From Cellulomonas sp. JH27-2 (GTDB taxonomy: Bacteria; Actinomycetota; Actinomycetes; Actinomycetales; Cellulomonadaceae), in NCBI RefSeq assembly GCF_014837175.1, contig NZ_JACYFR010000005.1, positions 124,001 to 188,000 on the forward strand: 64,000 nt of DNA. Reading direction: 5' to 3'. Of the stretch, positions 33,553 through 41,791 are shown piece by piece (positions within the stretch are counted from its first letter, which is position 1; every line of letters begins with the position of its first letter). The notes under the pieces are model-generated. The model was not told the origin of the DNA and did not search any database. It was given only the letters and a program-made list of their open reading frames with translations. Position numbers and translations under genes: made by a program.

Positions 33553-36500
33553 GTGACCTTCGACCGCTCGAACCGTCCCCCTCGTCCCGCCGGCGTGCGC
33601 CGCCGCCGCGGACCCCTGATCCCGACGCTGATCGTGCTGGCCGCGATCGTCGTGATCGTGCTGATCCTGGCGCAGGTGTGGACCGAGTTCCTCTGGTACG
33701 ACCAGCTGGGCTTCGGCAACGTGCTGCGCACCGAGTGGGGCACGCGCGCCGTGCTGTTCGTGCTCGGGTTCCTGGTGATGGCGGCGGCGGTGTGGGGGAG
33801 CCTGTCGTACGGCTACCGGTCGCGGCCCATCTACGCGCCCAGCACGCAGGAGCAGGCCAACCTCGACCAGTACCGCGAGGCCGTCGAGCCGCTGCGCAAG
33901 CTGGTGCTGATCGTCGCGCCCGTCGTCGTCGGGCTGTTCGCCGGCGCCGCCGCCTCGCAGCAGTGGTCCACCGTCCAGCTGTGGATGCACGGCGGGAAGG
34001 TCGGCAAGACGGACCCCCAGTTCGGCATCGACATCGGCTTCTACCTGTTCACGCTGCCGGGCCTGCGGTTCGTCGTGTCGTTCCTGCTGGCCGTGGTCAT
34101 CCTGGCCGGCATCGCGGGGCTCGCGACGCAGTACCTGTACGGCGGCATCCGCATCGGCGGACCCCGCAGCGACATGCCGCGCACCACGCGCGCCGCCCGC
34201 GTGCACATGTCCGTCATCGGCGCGGTGCTCATGCTGCTCATCGCCGGCAACTACTGGCTGGACCGCTACTCGATCCTGACCAAGACCAGCAGCGGCAAGG
34301 TCGACGGCGGCGCCGCGTACACCGACGTGCACGCCGTGATCCCGTCCAAGGCGATCCTCGCGGGCATCGCGATCTTCGTCGCCGTCACCTTCATCCTGAC
34401 CGCGATCCGCGGCAACTGGCGCCTGCCGCTCATCGGCGTGGGGCTCATGATCGTGGCCGCCATCGCCGTCGGCGGCATCTACCCGGCCGTCGTCCAGCGC
34501 TTCCAGGTCCAGCCCAACCAGCAGGACGCGGAGTCGGAGTACATCCAACGCAACATCGAGGCGACCAACGACGCGTACGGCCTGGGTGACGTGGAGACGA
34601 CGCCCTACGACGCGACGGTCACCGCGGAGAAGGACGCGCTGCGCGCGGACGCGGACACGACGACGTCGATCCGCCTCCTGGACCCGCAGATCGTCAGCCC
34701 GTCGTTCAAGCAGCTGCAGGCCACCAAGAACTTCTACCTCTTCCCGGACTCGCTGGCCGTGGACCGGTACGAGATCAACGGCCAGAAGCGCGACACGGTG
34801 ATCGCGGTGCGCGACCTGAACCTGGCCGGCCTGCTGCCGCAGCAGCGGAACTGGACCAACGAGACGACGGTCTACACGCACGGGTTCGGCGTGGCCGCCG
34901 CGTACGGCAACCAGGTGGCCTCCGACGGCTCGCCGGACTTCTGGGAGAAGAACATCCCGTCGGTCGGTGAGATGGGTGACTACGAGCCGCGGATCTACTT
35001 CGGTCCGACGTCTCCCACGTACTCGATCGTCGGCGCCCCCGAGGGGTCCGAGCCCTGGGAGCTCGACTACCCGGCCGACGACGCCGAGGACAACGGCGCG
35101 GCCAACACGACGTTCCCGACGCAGGACGTCTCGGCCGGACCGAGCATCGGCAGCTCGTGGAACAAGCTGCTGTACGCGATCAAGTTCGGCTCCGAGCAGA
35201 TCCTGTTCTCCGACCGCGTCACCAGCGAGTCGCAGATCCTCTACGACCGCAGCCCACGCGAGCGCGTCGCCAAGGTGGCGCCCTACCTGACGCTCGACGG
35301 ACGCGTGTACCCGGCGGTCGTCGACGGCCGGGTCGTCTGGATGGTCGACGGCTACACCACCAGCGACCAGTACCCCTACGCCGCGTCGCGCTCGCTCGAG
35401 GACGCGACCGTCGACTCGCTCACGCAGTCGACCAACACGATCAAGGCGCTGCAGCCCAAGACCGTGAACTACATCCGCAACTCGGTCAAGGCCACGGTCG
35501 ACGCATACAGCGGCAAGGTCACGCTCTACGCGTGGGACGACACCGACCCGGTGCTCAAGGCGTGGTCGAAGGTGTTCCCGACGACGCTCGAGCCGGTCTC
35601 CAAGATCGACGGCGCCCTGATGAGCCACATCCGCTACCCGGAGGACCTGTTCAAGGTCCAGCGCACCCTGCTGGCCAAGTACCACGTCGCGAACGCGTCG
35701 CAGTTCTTCTCCGGCAACGACTTCTGGGCCACGCCCGACGACCCGAATCACGCCGGCATCCCGCAGCCGCCCTACTACATGACGCTGAAGATGCCGGACC
35801 AGGACGAGGCGAGCTTCTCGCTCATGTCCACCTTCATCCCGGCCGGTGACGGGGCGCGCAACGTGCTCACGGGGTATCTGGCGGTCGATGCCGAAGCCGG
35901 CGACACGGCCGGAAAACCCTCGGAGGACTACGGCAAGCTCAGGCTCCTGGAGCTGCCACGCAACTCCACCCTGCCCGGGCCGGGCCAGATGAACAACATC
36001 TTCAGCGCCGACCCCACGGTCTCCAACGAGCTGAACATCCTGTCCCGCGGTGGCTCGTCGGTGGTGCGCGGCAACCTGCTCACGCTCCCTGTCGGCGGCG
36101 GTCTGCTCTACGTGCAGCCCGTCTACGTGCAGGCCGCGAGCGGCACGTCCTACCCGCTGCTGCAGCGCGTCATCGTCGGCTTCGGCTCCAAGGTCGGCTT
36201 CGCGCCGACCCTCGGTGAGGCGTTGAACCAGGTGTTCGACGGCGACGCCGGTGTCGACCCGGGGGAGGGCGCCGGCCCGACGACGCCCATCAGCCCCACG
36301 CCGACGCCGACCGACGGTGCGACGCCGGCGCCGACGACGACGGCGTCTCCGGCTCCGTCGGCCACGGCCAGCGCGCCGACCACCGGCGATGCCCGTGCCG
36401 ACCTCGACCAGGCCCTGCAGGACGCTGACGCGGCCATCGCGGACGCCAACGCGGCCCTCGCCAAGGGCGACTTCGCCGCCTACGGCCAGGCCCAGGACCG

Positions 36501-36555
36501 CATCGACGCCGCGGTCAAGGCCGCCATGGCCGCGGAGGCGCGACTGGGGCAGTAG
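33553..36555 (+). CDS. UPF0182 family large membrane protein
   Basis: 1000 residues, matching the family length. About seven membrane helices fill the first 320 residues (the first LIPTLIVLAAIVVIVLILAQ, then the WTEFLWYDQLGFGNVL signature), followed by a large extracytoplasmic region with family segments such as LNLAGLLPQQRNWTNETTVYTHGFG, YEPRIYFG and LDGRVYPAVVDGRVVWMVDGYTT. A Pro/Thr/Ala linker and an Ala/Asp-rich helix end the protein. Function unknown; conserved in actinobacteria next to the PDZ protease (Rv3193c/Rv3194c). The GTG follows GGGAG at short spacing. Confidence 0.93.
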   Translation: MTFDRSNRPPRPAGVRRRRGPLIPTLIVLAAIVVIVLILAQVWTEFLWYDQLGFGNVLRTEWGTRAVLFVLGFLVMAAAVWGSLSYGYRSRPIYAPSTQEQANLDQYREAVEPLRKLVLIVAPVVVGLFAGAAASQQWSTVQLWMHGGKVGKTDPQFGIDIGFYLFTLPGLRFVVSFLLAVVILAGIAGLATQYLYGGIRIGGPRSDMPRTTRAARVHMSVIGAVLMLLIAGNYWLDRYSILTKTSSGKVDGGAAYTDVHAVIPSKAILAGIAIFVAVTFILTAIRGNWRLPLIGVGLMIVAAIAVGGIYPAVVQRFQVQPNQQDAESEYIQRNIEATNDAYGLGDVETTPYDATVTAEKDALRADADTTTSIRLLDPQIVSPSFKQLQATKNFYLFPDSLAVDRYEINGQKRDTVIAVRDLNLAGLLPQQRNWTNETTVYTHGFGVAAAYGNQVASDGSPDFWEKNIPSVGEMGDYEPRIYFGPTSPTYSIVGAPEGSEPWELDYPADDAEDNGAANTTFPTQDVSAGPSIGSSWNKLLYAIKFGSEQILFSDRVTSESQILYDRSPRERVAKVAPYLTLDGRVYPAVVDGRVVWMVDGYTTSDQYPYAASRSLEDATVDSLTQSTNTIKALQPKTVNYIRNSVKATVDAYSGKVTLYAWDDTDPVLKAWSKVFPTTLEPVSKIDGALMSHIRYPEDLFKVQRTLLAKYHVANASQFFSGNDFWATPDDPNHAGIPQPPYYMTLKMPDQDEASFSLMSTFIPAGDGARNVLTGYLAVDAEAGDTAGKPSEDYGKLRLLELPRNSTLPGPGQMNNIFSADPTVSNELNILSRGGSSVVRGNLLTLPVGGGLLYVQPVYVQAASGTSYPLLQRVIVGFGSKVGFAPTLGEALNQVFDGDAGVDPGEGAGPTTPISPTPTPTDGATPAPTTTASPAPSATASAPTTGDARADLDQALQDADAAIADANAALAKGDFAAYGQAQDRIDAAVKAAMAAEARLGQ

Positions 36556-36576
36556 CGCTCGTCACAGGGCCCCGAT

Positions 36577-36606
36577 TTGGCCCTGGCTCCGTGGCTGACG
36601 TATGGT
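36577..36606 (+). promoter_or_regulatory. Promoter of the initiator tRNA
   Basis: TTGGCC (36577-36582), 18-nt spacer, TATGGT (36601-36606). It ends 11 bases before the mature tRNA 5' end, which would leave a leader of only about five bases for RNase P. Confidence 0.65.
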
Positions 36607-36617
36607 TACGGAGCCGA

Positions 36618-36691
36618 CGCGGGGTGGAGCAGCTCGGTAGCTCGCTGGGCTCATAACCCAGAGGTCGCAGGTTCAAATCCTGCCCCCGCTA
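36618..36691 (+). tRNA. Initiator tRNA-fMet (CAT)
   Basis: Full cloverleaf: acceptor GCGGGG pairs with CCCCGC, the anticodon loop CTCATAA carries CAT, and the T stem is GCAGG/CCTGC around TTCAAAT. Two marks identify the initiator rather than an elongator: position 1 (C) faces T at position 72 and is unpaired, and the anticodon stem has three consecutive G:C pairs (GGG/CCC). The 3' CCA is not encoded. A 16-bp terminator follows 5 bases later. Confidence 0.95.
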
Positions 36692-36696
36692 CAAAT

Positions 36697-36732
36697 GACG
36701 AAGGCCCGGACCATGAGGTCCGGGCCTTCGTC
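36697..36732. terminator. Bidirectional terminator after tRNA-fMet
   Basis: A perfect 16-bp stem, GACGAAGGCCCGGACC and its complement, with an ATGA loop. It serves the tRNA on the plus strand and the DinB gene on the minus strand. Confidence 0.85.
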
Positions 36733-36739
36733 GTAGGCG

Positions 36740-37450
36740 TCAGACGTCGAGCGCGGCGAGGTCGCGGACGCAGAAGCCGTGGTGGGCCCACTCCTCCTTC
36801 AGCACCACGCGCAGGCACTCGACGACGGTCTTGCCGCGCGCGTACGGCGGCCAGCCCGGGCCGTCGGGGACGGGCGCGGTCGACGAGAGCTCGTCGGGTG
36901 TCACGTCGGCCAACCACCGCTCGAGCTCGTCGGCCTGTTCCGTGCGCACCGCGAGCACCTCGTCGAGATCCGGCTCGGCGGAGGGATCCAGGCCGAGCGC
37001 GTCGTCGTCGGGAACACCGTCGATGGCCAGACCGAACGGCGTGAACGTCGCGGGTGAGCCCAGGCAGCAGCGCCGGAACCACGAGTCGTGCACGAAGACG
37101 AGGTGGCGCAGGGTCTCCAGCGCCGACCACTCACCAGCGACCTGCCGGCGTTCCGATCCCGCGGGCATGGCGCGCAGGCGCGAGACGGTGGCGGCCCAGG
37201 TGTCCCACAGCTCGAGGTGGGCTGCGCGCAGGTCCGCGGGATCGTCGGACCGGATCAGCAGGCGGACCGGATGCCTGCGGTCCAGCTCGGCCTCGACGTA
37301 CGAGCCCACCTCGACGCCGTTGACCACCAGGTTGGTGACCAGGCCGTCGACGACGACGTCCTGCATCACGACCCCGACGAACCGCGCCCGCGTCAGGTCG
37401 ACCTCGCGGAACTCGGCGTCGGTCAGGTCGTCGTTCTCGAATCTCGCCAC
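36740..37450 (-). CDS. DinB-family protein with pentapeptide-like N-terminus
   Basis: 236 residues. The first 60 have pentapeptide-like repeats (LTDAEFREVDLTRARFVGVVM). The rest is a DinB four-helix bundle: WSALETLRHLVFVHDSWFRRCCLG near the middle and VLKEEWAHHGFCVRDL at the end, with His residues placed as in DinB metal sites. Actinobacterial DinB proteins include mycothiol-dependent transferases, which fits, but no reaction can be assigned. The GTG start is 6 nt after a CAGACT box (leaderless-like). Confidence 0.78.
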   Translation of the reverse strand: MARFENDDLTDAEFREVDLTRARFVGVVMQDVVVDGLVTNLVVNGVEVGSYVEAELDRRHPVRLLIRSDDPADLRAAHLELWDTWAATVSRLRAMPAGSERRQVAGEWSALETLRHLVFVHDSWFRRCCLGSPATFTPFGLAIDGVPDDDALGLDPSAEPDLDEVLAVRTEQADELERWLADVTPDELSSTAPVPDGPGWPPYARGKTVVECLRVVLKEEWAHHGFCVRDLAALDV

Positions 37451-37747
37451 GGGCACAGTCTGCGCCGCCCCTCTGACACGCACCGCGGCGTGAGCGACGA
37501 GACAGGCGGCGGGTGCGTCGCTGCACGTCGCGGGGGAGTACCGTGACCTGCGGTCGCCGGGGTGGCGACGAACGCGCGGCGGGAGCCGCCGGACCGGGGA
37601 GGTGCGCCATGACTCGTAGCGAACCTCCCAGTAGTCCCGCGCTCCGACCCTGCACCGGCTGACCGACTCGTCCTGCGACGAGCGCGCACGCGCGCGCTCC
37701 GCGACGGCGGCGGCCGGGCGATCCACCCCGACCGCTGGGAGCCTCCC
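37451..37747 (+). promoter_or_regulatory. corA leader region
   Basis: 297 bases before corA. It contains a 17-codon leader ORF with a perfect Shine-Dalgarno, small hairpins such as CTCGTC/GACGAG (about 37667-37682), and the corA Shine-Dalgarno GGGAG at 37737-37741. ACCTCCCAG at 37623-37631 in the leader ORF can pair either with GGGAGGT of the leader's own Shine-Dalgarno (37597-37603) or with CTGGGAG (37735-37741) at the corA Shine-Dalgarno. No M-box or other known Mg2+ riboswitch was recognised. Confidence 0.5.
37609..37662 (+). CDS. Proline-rich leader peptide upstream of corA
   Basis: 17 codons, MTRSEPPSSPALRPCTG, with Shine-Dalgarno GGGGAGGT exactly 5 nt before the ATG, the best ribosome site near corA. 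Four of 17 residues are proline, including a Pro-Pro pair that slows ribosomes. Proline-rich leader ORFs control Mg2+ transporter genes in enteric bacteria (mgtL before mgtA, corL before corA), so a similar role is inferred. It ends 85 bases before the corA GTG. Confidence 0.5.
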   Translation: MTRSEPPSSPALRPCTG

Positions 37748-38896
37748 GTGAGCTCGACCCGTCACCTCATGCCCGCCACCCGTCTGCGCCGACCGCTGGC
37801 CGCGCTCGCTCGCCGACCGCACGTGCCCGGACCCGCAGTGCCGCCCGTGCCCGCACAGGCCGCGTCGCCGCAGCGCGCGTCGCTCGTCGCCGCCGCGATC
37901 TACGACGACGGCCGCCGCACGGCCACCTTTGACTCGCTCGCCGAGACGTTCCGCGCGCTGCGCTCGCGGCCCGGCGGCATGGCGTGGATCGGCATGGACC
38001 GGCCGGAGCCGTCGGACCTGGCCCGGCTGGCCGACGAGTTCGACCTGCACGAGCTCGCCGTCGAGGACGCGATCGTCGCCCACCAGCGCCCCAAGCTCGA
38101 GCGCTACGGCGACACGCTGTTCGTCGTGCTGCGCGCCGCGCGCTACCTCGACGACGTCGAGGAGGTCGAGTTCGGCGAGCTGCACGTCTTCGTCGGCCCG
38201 GACTTCGTCGCGACCGTCCGGCACAGCGACTCCCCGGACCTCGCGGCCGTGCGCCGCCGGCTCGAGTCGCAGCCCGACATCCTCGCGCTCGGCCCGGAGG
38301 CCGTCCTCTACGCAATCCTGGACGCCGTCGTCGACGCGTACGCGCCGGTCGTCGCTGGCCTGGAGAACGACATCGACGAGATCGAATTCGACGTCTTCGC
38401 CGGCGGCCTCGAGGTCTCGCGCCGCATCTACGAGCTGTCCCGCGAGGTCGTCGAGTTCCTGCGCAGCGCCCGGCCGCTGCAGCAGATCCTCGCCGCGCTG
38501 ACCGGCGGCTTCGACAAGTACGGCGTCGACGTCGAGCTCCAGCGCCACCTGCGCGACGTCGCCGACCACGTGACCGAGGCCGTCGAGCGCGTCGAGGGCT
38601 TCCGCGCCGCGCTGCGCGACATCCTCACCGTCAACTCCACGCTCGTCGCGCAGCGGCAGAACGAGGAGATGAAGGCGCTGTCCGAAGCCAGCAACTCCCA
38701 GAACGAGGAGGTCAAGAAGATCTCCGCGTGGGCCGCCATCCTGTTCGCGCCCACGCTCGTCGGGACCGTGTACGGGATGAACTTCGACGTGATGCCCGAG
38801 CTGCACTGGCGCTACGGGTATTTGTTCGCCGTGGGGGCGATGGCGGTCGTGAGTGTGGTGCTCTACGGCGTGTTCAAGCTGCGGCGGTGGATCTGA
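37748..38896 (+). CDS. corA: CorA-type magnesium/cobalt channel
   Basis: 382 residues. A Pro/Arg-rich N-terminal extension (about 1-40) precedes the CorA cytosolic funnel domain (WIGMDRPEPSDLARLADEFDLHELAVEDAI; YGDTLFVVLRAARYLD), a long helix, then two membrane helices. The signature TVYGMNF (Gly343-Met344-Asn345) after helix 1 is the selectivity filter, and the Lys/Arg-rich end follows helix 2. It forms a homopentameric channel for Mg2+ influx. The GTG start uses a weak GGGAG site that may be masked by the leader. Confidence 0.93.
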   Translation: MSSTRHLMPATRLRRPLAALARRPHVPGPAVPPVPAQAASPQRASLVAAAIYDDGRRTATFDSLAETFRALRSRPGGMAWIGMDRPEPSDLARLADEFDLHELAVEDAIVAHQRPKLERYGDTLFVVLRAARYLDDVEEVEFGELHVFVGPDFVATVRHSDSPDLAAVRRRLESQPDILALGPEAVLYAILDAVVDAYAPVVAGLENDIDEIEFDVFAGGLEVSRRIYELSREVVEFLRSARPLQQILAALTGGFDKYGVDVELQRHLRDVADHVTEAVERVEGFRAALRDILTVNSTLVAQRQNEEMKALSEASNSQNEEVKKISAWAAILFAPTLVGTVYGMNFDVMPELHWRYGYLFAVGAMAVVSVVLYGVFKLRRWI

Positions 38897-39038
38897 GCAT
38901 CGCGTCGGCGACCCTCGAGTGAGGTCTACGACTACCGGCGCCTAACCCGGCGTCGGTACCGCACAGCGTCGGTGGTCGCAGATACGGTGAGGTCGAGCCG
39001 CGCGGAGTGTGCGCGAGCAGCACGACGAGGAGACGACG

Positions 39039-40607
39039 TTGACCCCGACGACGAGCCAGGCGCAGCGCGCCGAGCTCCACAAGACCATCTGGCGCATTGC
39101 CAACGACCTGCGCGGAAGCGTGGACGGCTGGGACTTCAAGTCCTACGTGTTGGGGATACTGTTCTACCGGTACATCTCGGAGAACCTCGCCGCCTACATC
39201 GACGCCGGTGAGCGCGAGGCGGGTAACCCGGACTTCGACTACCGGCGGCTGCCCGACCGTGAGGCGGAGTTCGGTCGCAAGGAGACCGTCGCGGAGAAGG
39301 GCTTCTACATCGCTCCGTCCGACCTGTTCGCGAACGTACGCGAGCGTGCCCCGCGCGACGCCAACCTCAACGAGACCCTCGCTCGGGTGTTCGGCAACAT
39401 CCAGGCCTCGGCGATGGGTGCCGACAGCGAGGACGACATCAAGGGACTGTTCGACGACCTCGACGTCAACAGCTCGAAGCTCGGGCCGACCGTCGCCAAG
39501 CGCAACGAGAAGCTCGTCAAGCTGCTCGACGCGATCGGCGACCTGCCGCTCGGGGGTTTCCAGGACAATTCGATCGACCTGTTCGGCGACGCCTACGAGT
39601 ACCTGATGCAGATGTACGCCTCACAGGCCGGCAAGTCCGGCGGCGAGTACTACACCCCGCAGGAGGTGTCCGAGCTGCTGGCCAGAATCACGGTGGTCGG
39701 CAAGACGAGCGTGAACAAGGTGTACGACCCGGCGTGTGGGTCCGGTTCGCTGCTGCTGAAGTTCGCCAAGGTGCTCGGCAAGGACAACGTGCGCCAGGGC
39801 TTCTACGGCCAGGAGATTAACCTGACCACCTATAACCTCGCGCGGATAAACATGTTCCTGCACGACGTGAACTACGAGAAGTTCAACCTCGCCCACGGCG
39901 ACACCCTGCTCGATCCGGCGCATTGGGACGACGAGCCGTTCGAGGCGATCGTGTCCAACCCGCCCTACTCCATCAAGTGGGACGGAGACGCGAATCCGCT
40001 TCTCATCAACGACCCCCGGTTCGCCCCCGCCGGCGTGCTGGCCCCGAAGTCGAAGGCCGACCTGGCGTTCACGATGCACATGCTGTCCTGGCTTGCCGTC
40101 GACGGCACCGCCGCGATCGTCGAGTTCCCCGGGGTGCTCTACCGCGGCGGTGCCGAGGCCAAGATCCGCAAGTACCTGATCGACAACAACTACGTCGATA
40201 CCGTCATCCAGCTCCCGCCCGACCTGTTCTTCGGCACCACGATCGCTACCTGCATCATCGTGCTCAAGAAGTCCAGGGCCGACAACGCCGTCCAGTTCAT
40301 CGATGCGTCCGCCCAGTTCATTCGTGTGGGCAACAAGAATCGGCTCGACGAGCCGCACCGCGACGTCATCCTGCAGGCGTTCACCGATCGGACCGACGTT
40401 GACCACTTCACCAAGTTGGTCCCAAACGACGAGATCGCCGCCAACGGCTACAACATCGCCGTGTCCTCCTACGTCGAGCAGGAAGACACTCGCGAGACCG
40501 TTGACATCACCGCACTCAACGCCGAGATCGCCCGCATCGTCACCCGCCAAGCCGAGCTCCGCACCCAGATCGACGCCATCGTCGCCGACCTCGAGGGTGC
40601 GAAGTGA
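39039..40607 (+). CDS. hsdM: Type I restriction-modification methyltransferase subunit HsdM
   Basis: 522 residues. An N-terminal helical HsdM domain (HKTIWRIANDLRGSVDGWDFKSYVLGILFYRYISENL) precedes the N6-adenine methyltransferase with the AdoMet motif DPACGSGSLLL (from residue 230) and the catalytic NPPY (307-310). It methylates the hemimethylated target and with HsdS forms the trimeric methylase. The TTG start at 39039 is preceded by GAGGAG at 6-nt spacing; a GTG at 39009 lacks one. It overlaps hsdS by 4 bases. Some codons are unusual for this genome (ATT, ATA), and GC is visibly lower than in the flanks. Confidence 0.93.
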   Translation: MTPTTSQAQRAELHKTIWRIANDLRGSVDGWDFKSYVLGILFYRYISENLAAYIDAGEREAGNPDFDYRRLPDREAEFGRKETVAEKGFYIAPSDLFANVRERAPRDANLNETLARVFGNIQASAMGADSEDDIKGLFDDLDVNSSKLGPTVAKRNEKLVKLLDAIGDLPLGGFQDNSIDLFGDAYEYLMQMYASQAGKSGGEYYTPQEVSELLARITVVGKTSVNKVYDPACGSGSLLLKFAKVLGKDNVRQGFYGQEINLTTYNLARINMFLHDVNYEKFNLAHGDTLLDPAHWDDEPFEAIVSNPPYSIKWDGDANPLLINDPRFAPAGVLAPKSKADLAFTMHMLSWLAVDGTAAIVEFPGVLYRGGAEAKIRKYLIDNNYVDTVIQLPPDLFFGTTIATCIIVLKKSRADNAVQFIDASAQFIRVGNKNRLDEPHRDVILQAFTDRTDVDHFTKLVPNDEIAANGYNIAVSSYVEQEDTRETVDITALNAEIARIVTRQAELRTQIDAIVADLEGAK

Positions 40608-41791
40608 GCCGAATCGACGACTTGCTTGCGGAACTGTGTCCGAACGGCGTGGCGTTCACCGCGATCGGAGCACTCGCGGAATGTATCGCTGGCGCCACCC
40701 CGGCCCGCGGCGTGAGCGCCTACTGGGAGGACGGAACGATCCCGTGGATGAACTCGGGAGAAGTCAACAAGGGCACGGTCAACCACACCGAAACGCTCAT
40801 CACACAGGCTGGGTACGACTCGTGCAGTACGCGCATGGTCCCGGCAGGCGCCGTAGCGATCGCGCTTGCTGGCCAGGGAAAGACTCGCGGGACAGTCGCG
40901 CGCACTCGAATCGAACTGTGCACGAACCAATCACTTTGCGCGATCGTGTGTGGCCCACGGATCAATAGCGACTTCCTCTACTACTTCCTCACCACCCAAT
41001 ATAAGCAGCTGCGAGACGTATCGTTGGGCGACGGAACACGCGGTGGCCTGAACCTCAAGATGATCCGCGAGTACCGCGTTCCGGTGCCGCCGATGGAGGT
41101 GCAGCGGGAGATCGTGCGGAGCCTCGACACCTTCACGGAGCTGGAGGCGGAGCTGGAGGCGGAGCTGGAGGCGGAGCTGGAGGCCCGACGCCGTCAGTAC
41201 GCGCACTACCTCCATCGAGCGATGGCCGCTGCTTCTTCGGCGTCCTGGATCACTCTCGGTGAGTGCGTAACCAACTTCGATCGCCTTCGTCGCCCGGTCA
41301 CGCGCTCCGATCGAAAGTCGGGACGGTTTCCTTACTACGGCGCGAACGGCGTTCAGGACTACGTAGAGGAATTCATCTTTGACGGCACCTACCTCCTGGT
41401 CGGCGAAGACGGGAGTGTCAAGAATGCCCACGGCGCGCCGGTGCTCAACTGGGCAAGCGGCAAGATTTGGGTCAACAACCACGCGCACGTGCTGCAGGCC
41501 TCAGATGAGCGGCTCAATCTTCGGTGGTTGTTTCACTACCTCGCTACCGTGGACATTTCTTCGTACGTAACTGGCGGCACACAACCCAAGCTGAACCAGG
41601 CGAACTTGAACCGGATCCCAATCCCGATTCTTGGTCGCGTCGAGCAGGACCGGAGCGTCGAGATGCTCGACGCCTTCGATGTGCTGGTGTCGGACCTGTC
41701 CATCGGGCTCCCCACGGAGCTTGCGGCGCGGCGCACGCAGTACGAGTACTACCGGGATCGGTTGCTGACGTTCAAGGAGCTCGGGGCGTGA
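40604..41791 (+). CDS. hsdS: Type I restriction-modification specificity subunit HsdS
   Basis: 395 residues: two target recognition domains (about 5-165 and 205-370) each followed by a conserved helical region (VPVPPMEVQREIVRSLDTFTELEAELEA and PIPILGRVEQDRSVEMLDAFDVL). The first conserved region carries four tandem LEAE-type units encoded by a 12-bp repeat (41138-41185). In EcoR124 and EcoDXXI such repeats set the distance between the two half-sites. The target here cannot be read from sequence. Base composition is the least GC-rich in the window, fitting horizontal exchange of recognition domains. Starts in the hsdM stop (GTGA). Confidence 0.9.
   Translation: MSRIDDLLAELCPNGVAFTAIGALAECIAGATPARGVSAYWEDGTIPWMNSGEVNKGTVNHTETLITQAGYDSCSTRMVPAGAVAIALAGQGKTRGTVARTRIELCTNQSLCAIVCGPRINSDFLYYFLTTQYKQLRDVSLGDGTRGGLNLKMIREYRVPVPPMEVQREIVRSLDTFTELEAELEAELEAELEARRRQYAHYLHRAMAAASSASWITLGECVTNFDRLRRPVTRSDRKSGRFPYYGANGVQDYVEEFIFDGTYLLVGEDGSVKNAHGAPVLNWASGKIWVNNHAHVLQASDERLNLRWLFHYLATVDISSYVTGGTQPKLNQANLNRIPIPILGRVEQDRSVEMLDAFDVLVSDLSIGLPTELAARRTQYEYYRDRLLTFKELGA
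41138..41185 (+). repeat. Four tandem 12-bp repeats in the hsdS hinge
   Basis: GAGCTGGAGGCG three times plus a fourth copy ending in C, in frame, encoding (ELEA)4 in the helical spacer between the two recognition domains. In-frame gain or loss of a unit lengthens or shortens that helix without breaking the gene. Confidence 0.95.

Noticed and set aside
36618..36691. Elongator tRNA-Met
   Set aside because: The unpaired position 1:72 and three G:C pairs in the anticodon stem mark the initiator.
37451..37747. M-box or other known Mg2+ riboswitch before corA
   Set aside because: I could not match the conserved M-box cores; the leader ORF is the better supported element.
38897..39038. Attachment site of an integrated element before hsdM
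   Set aside because: No matching direct repeat was found beyond hsdR (44821-44926) and no integrase is present.
41138..41185. Assembly or sequencing artefact in hsdS
   Set aside because: The repeat is in frame, lies in the hinge where such repeats are known, and both flanks remain normal HsdS.
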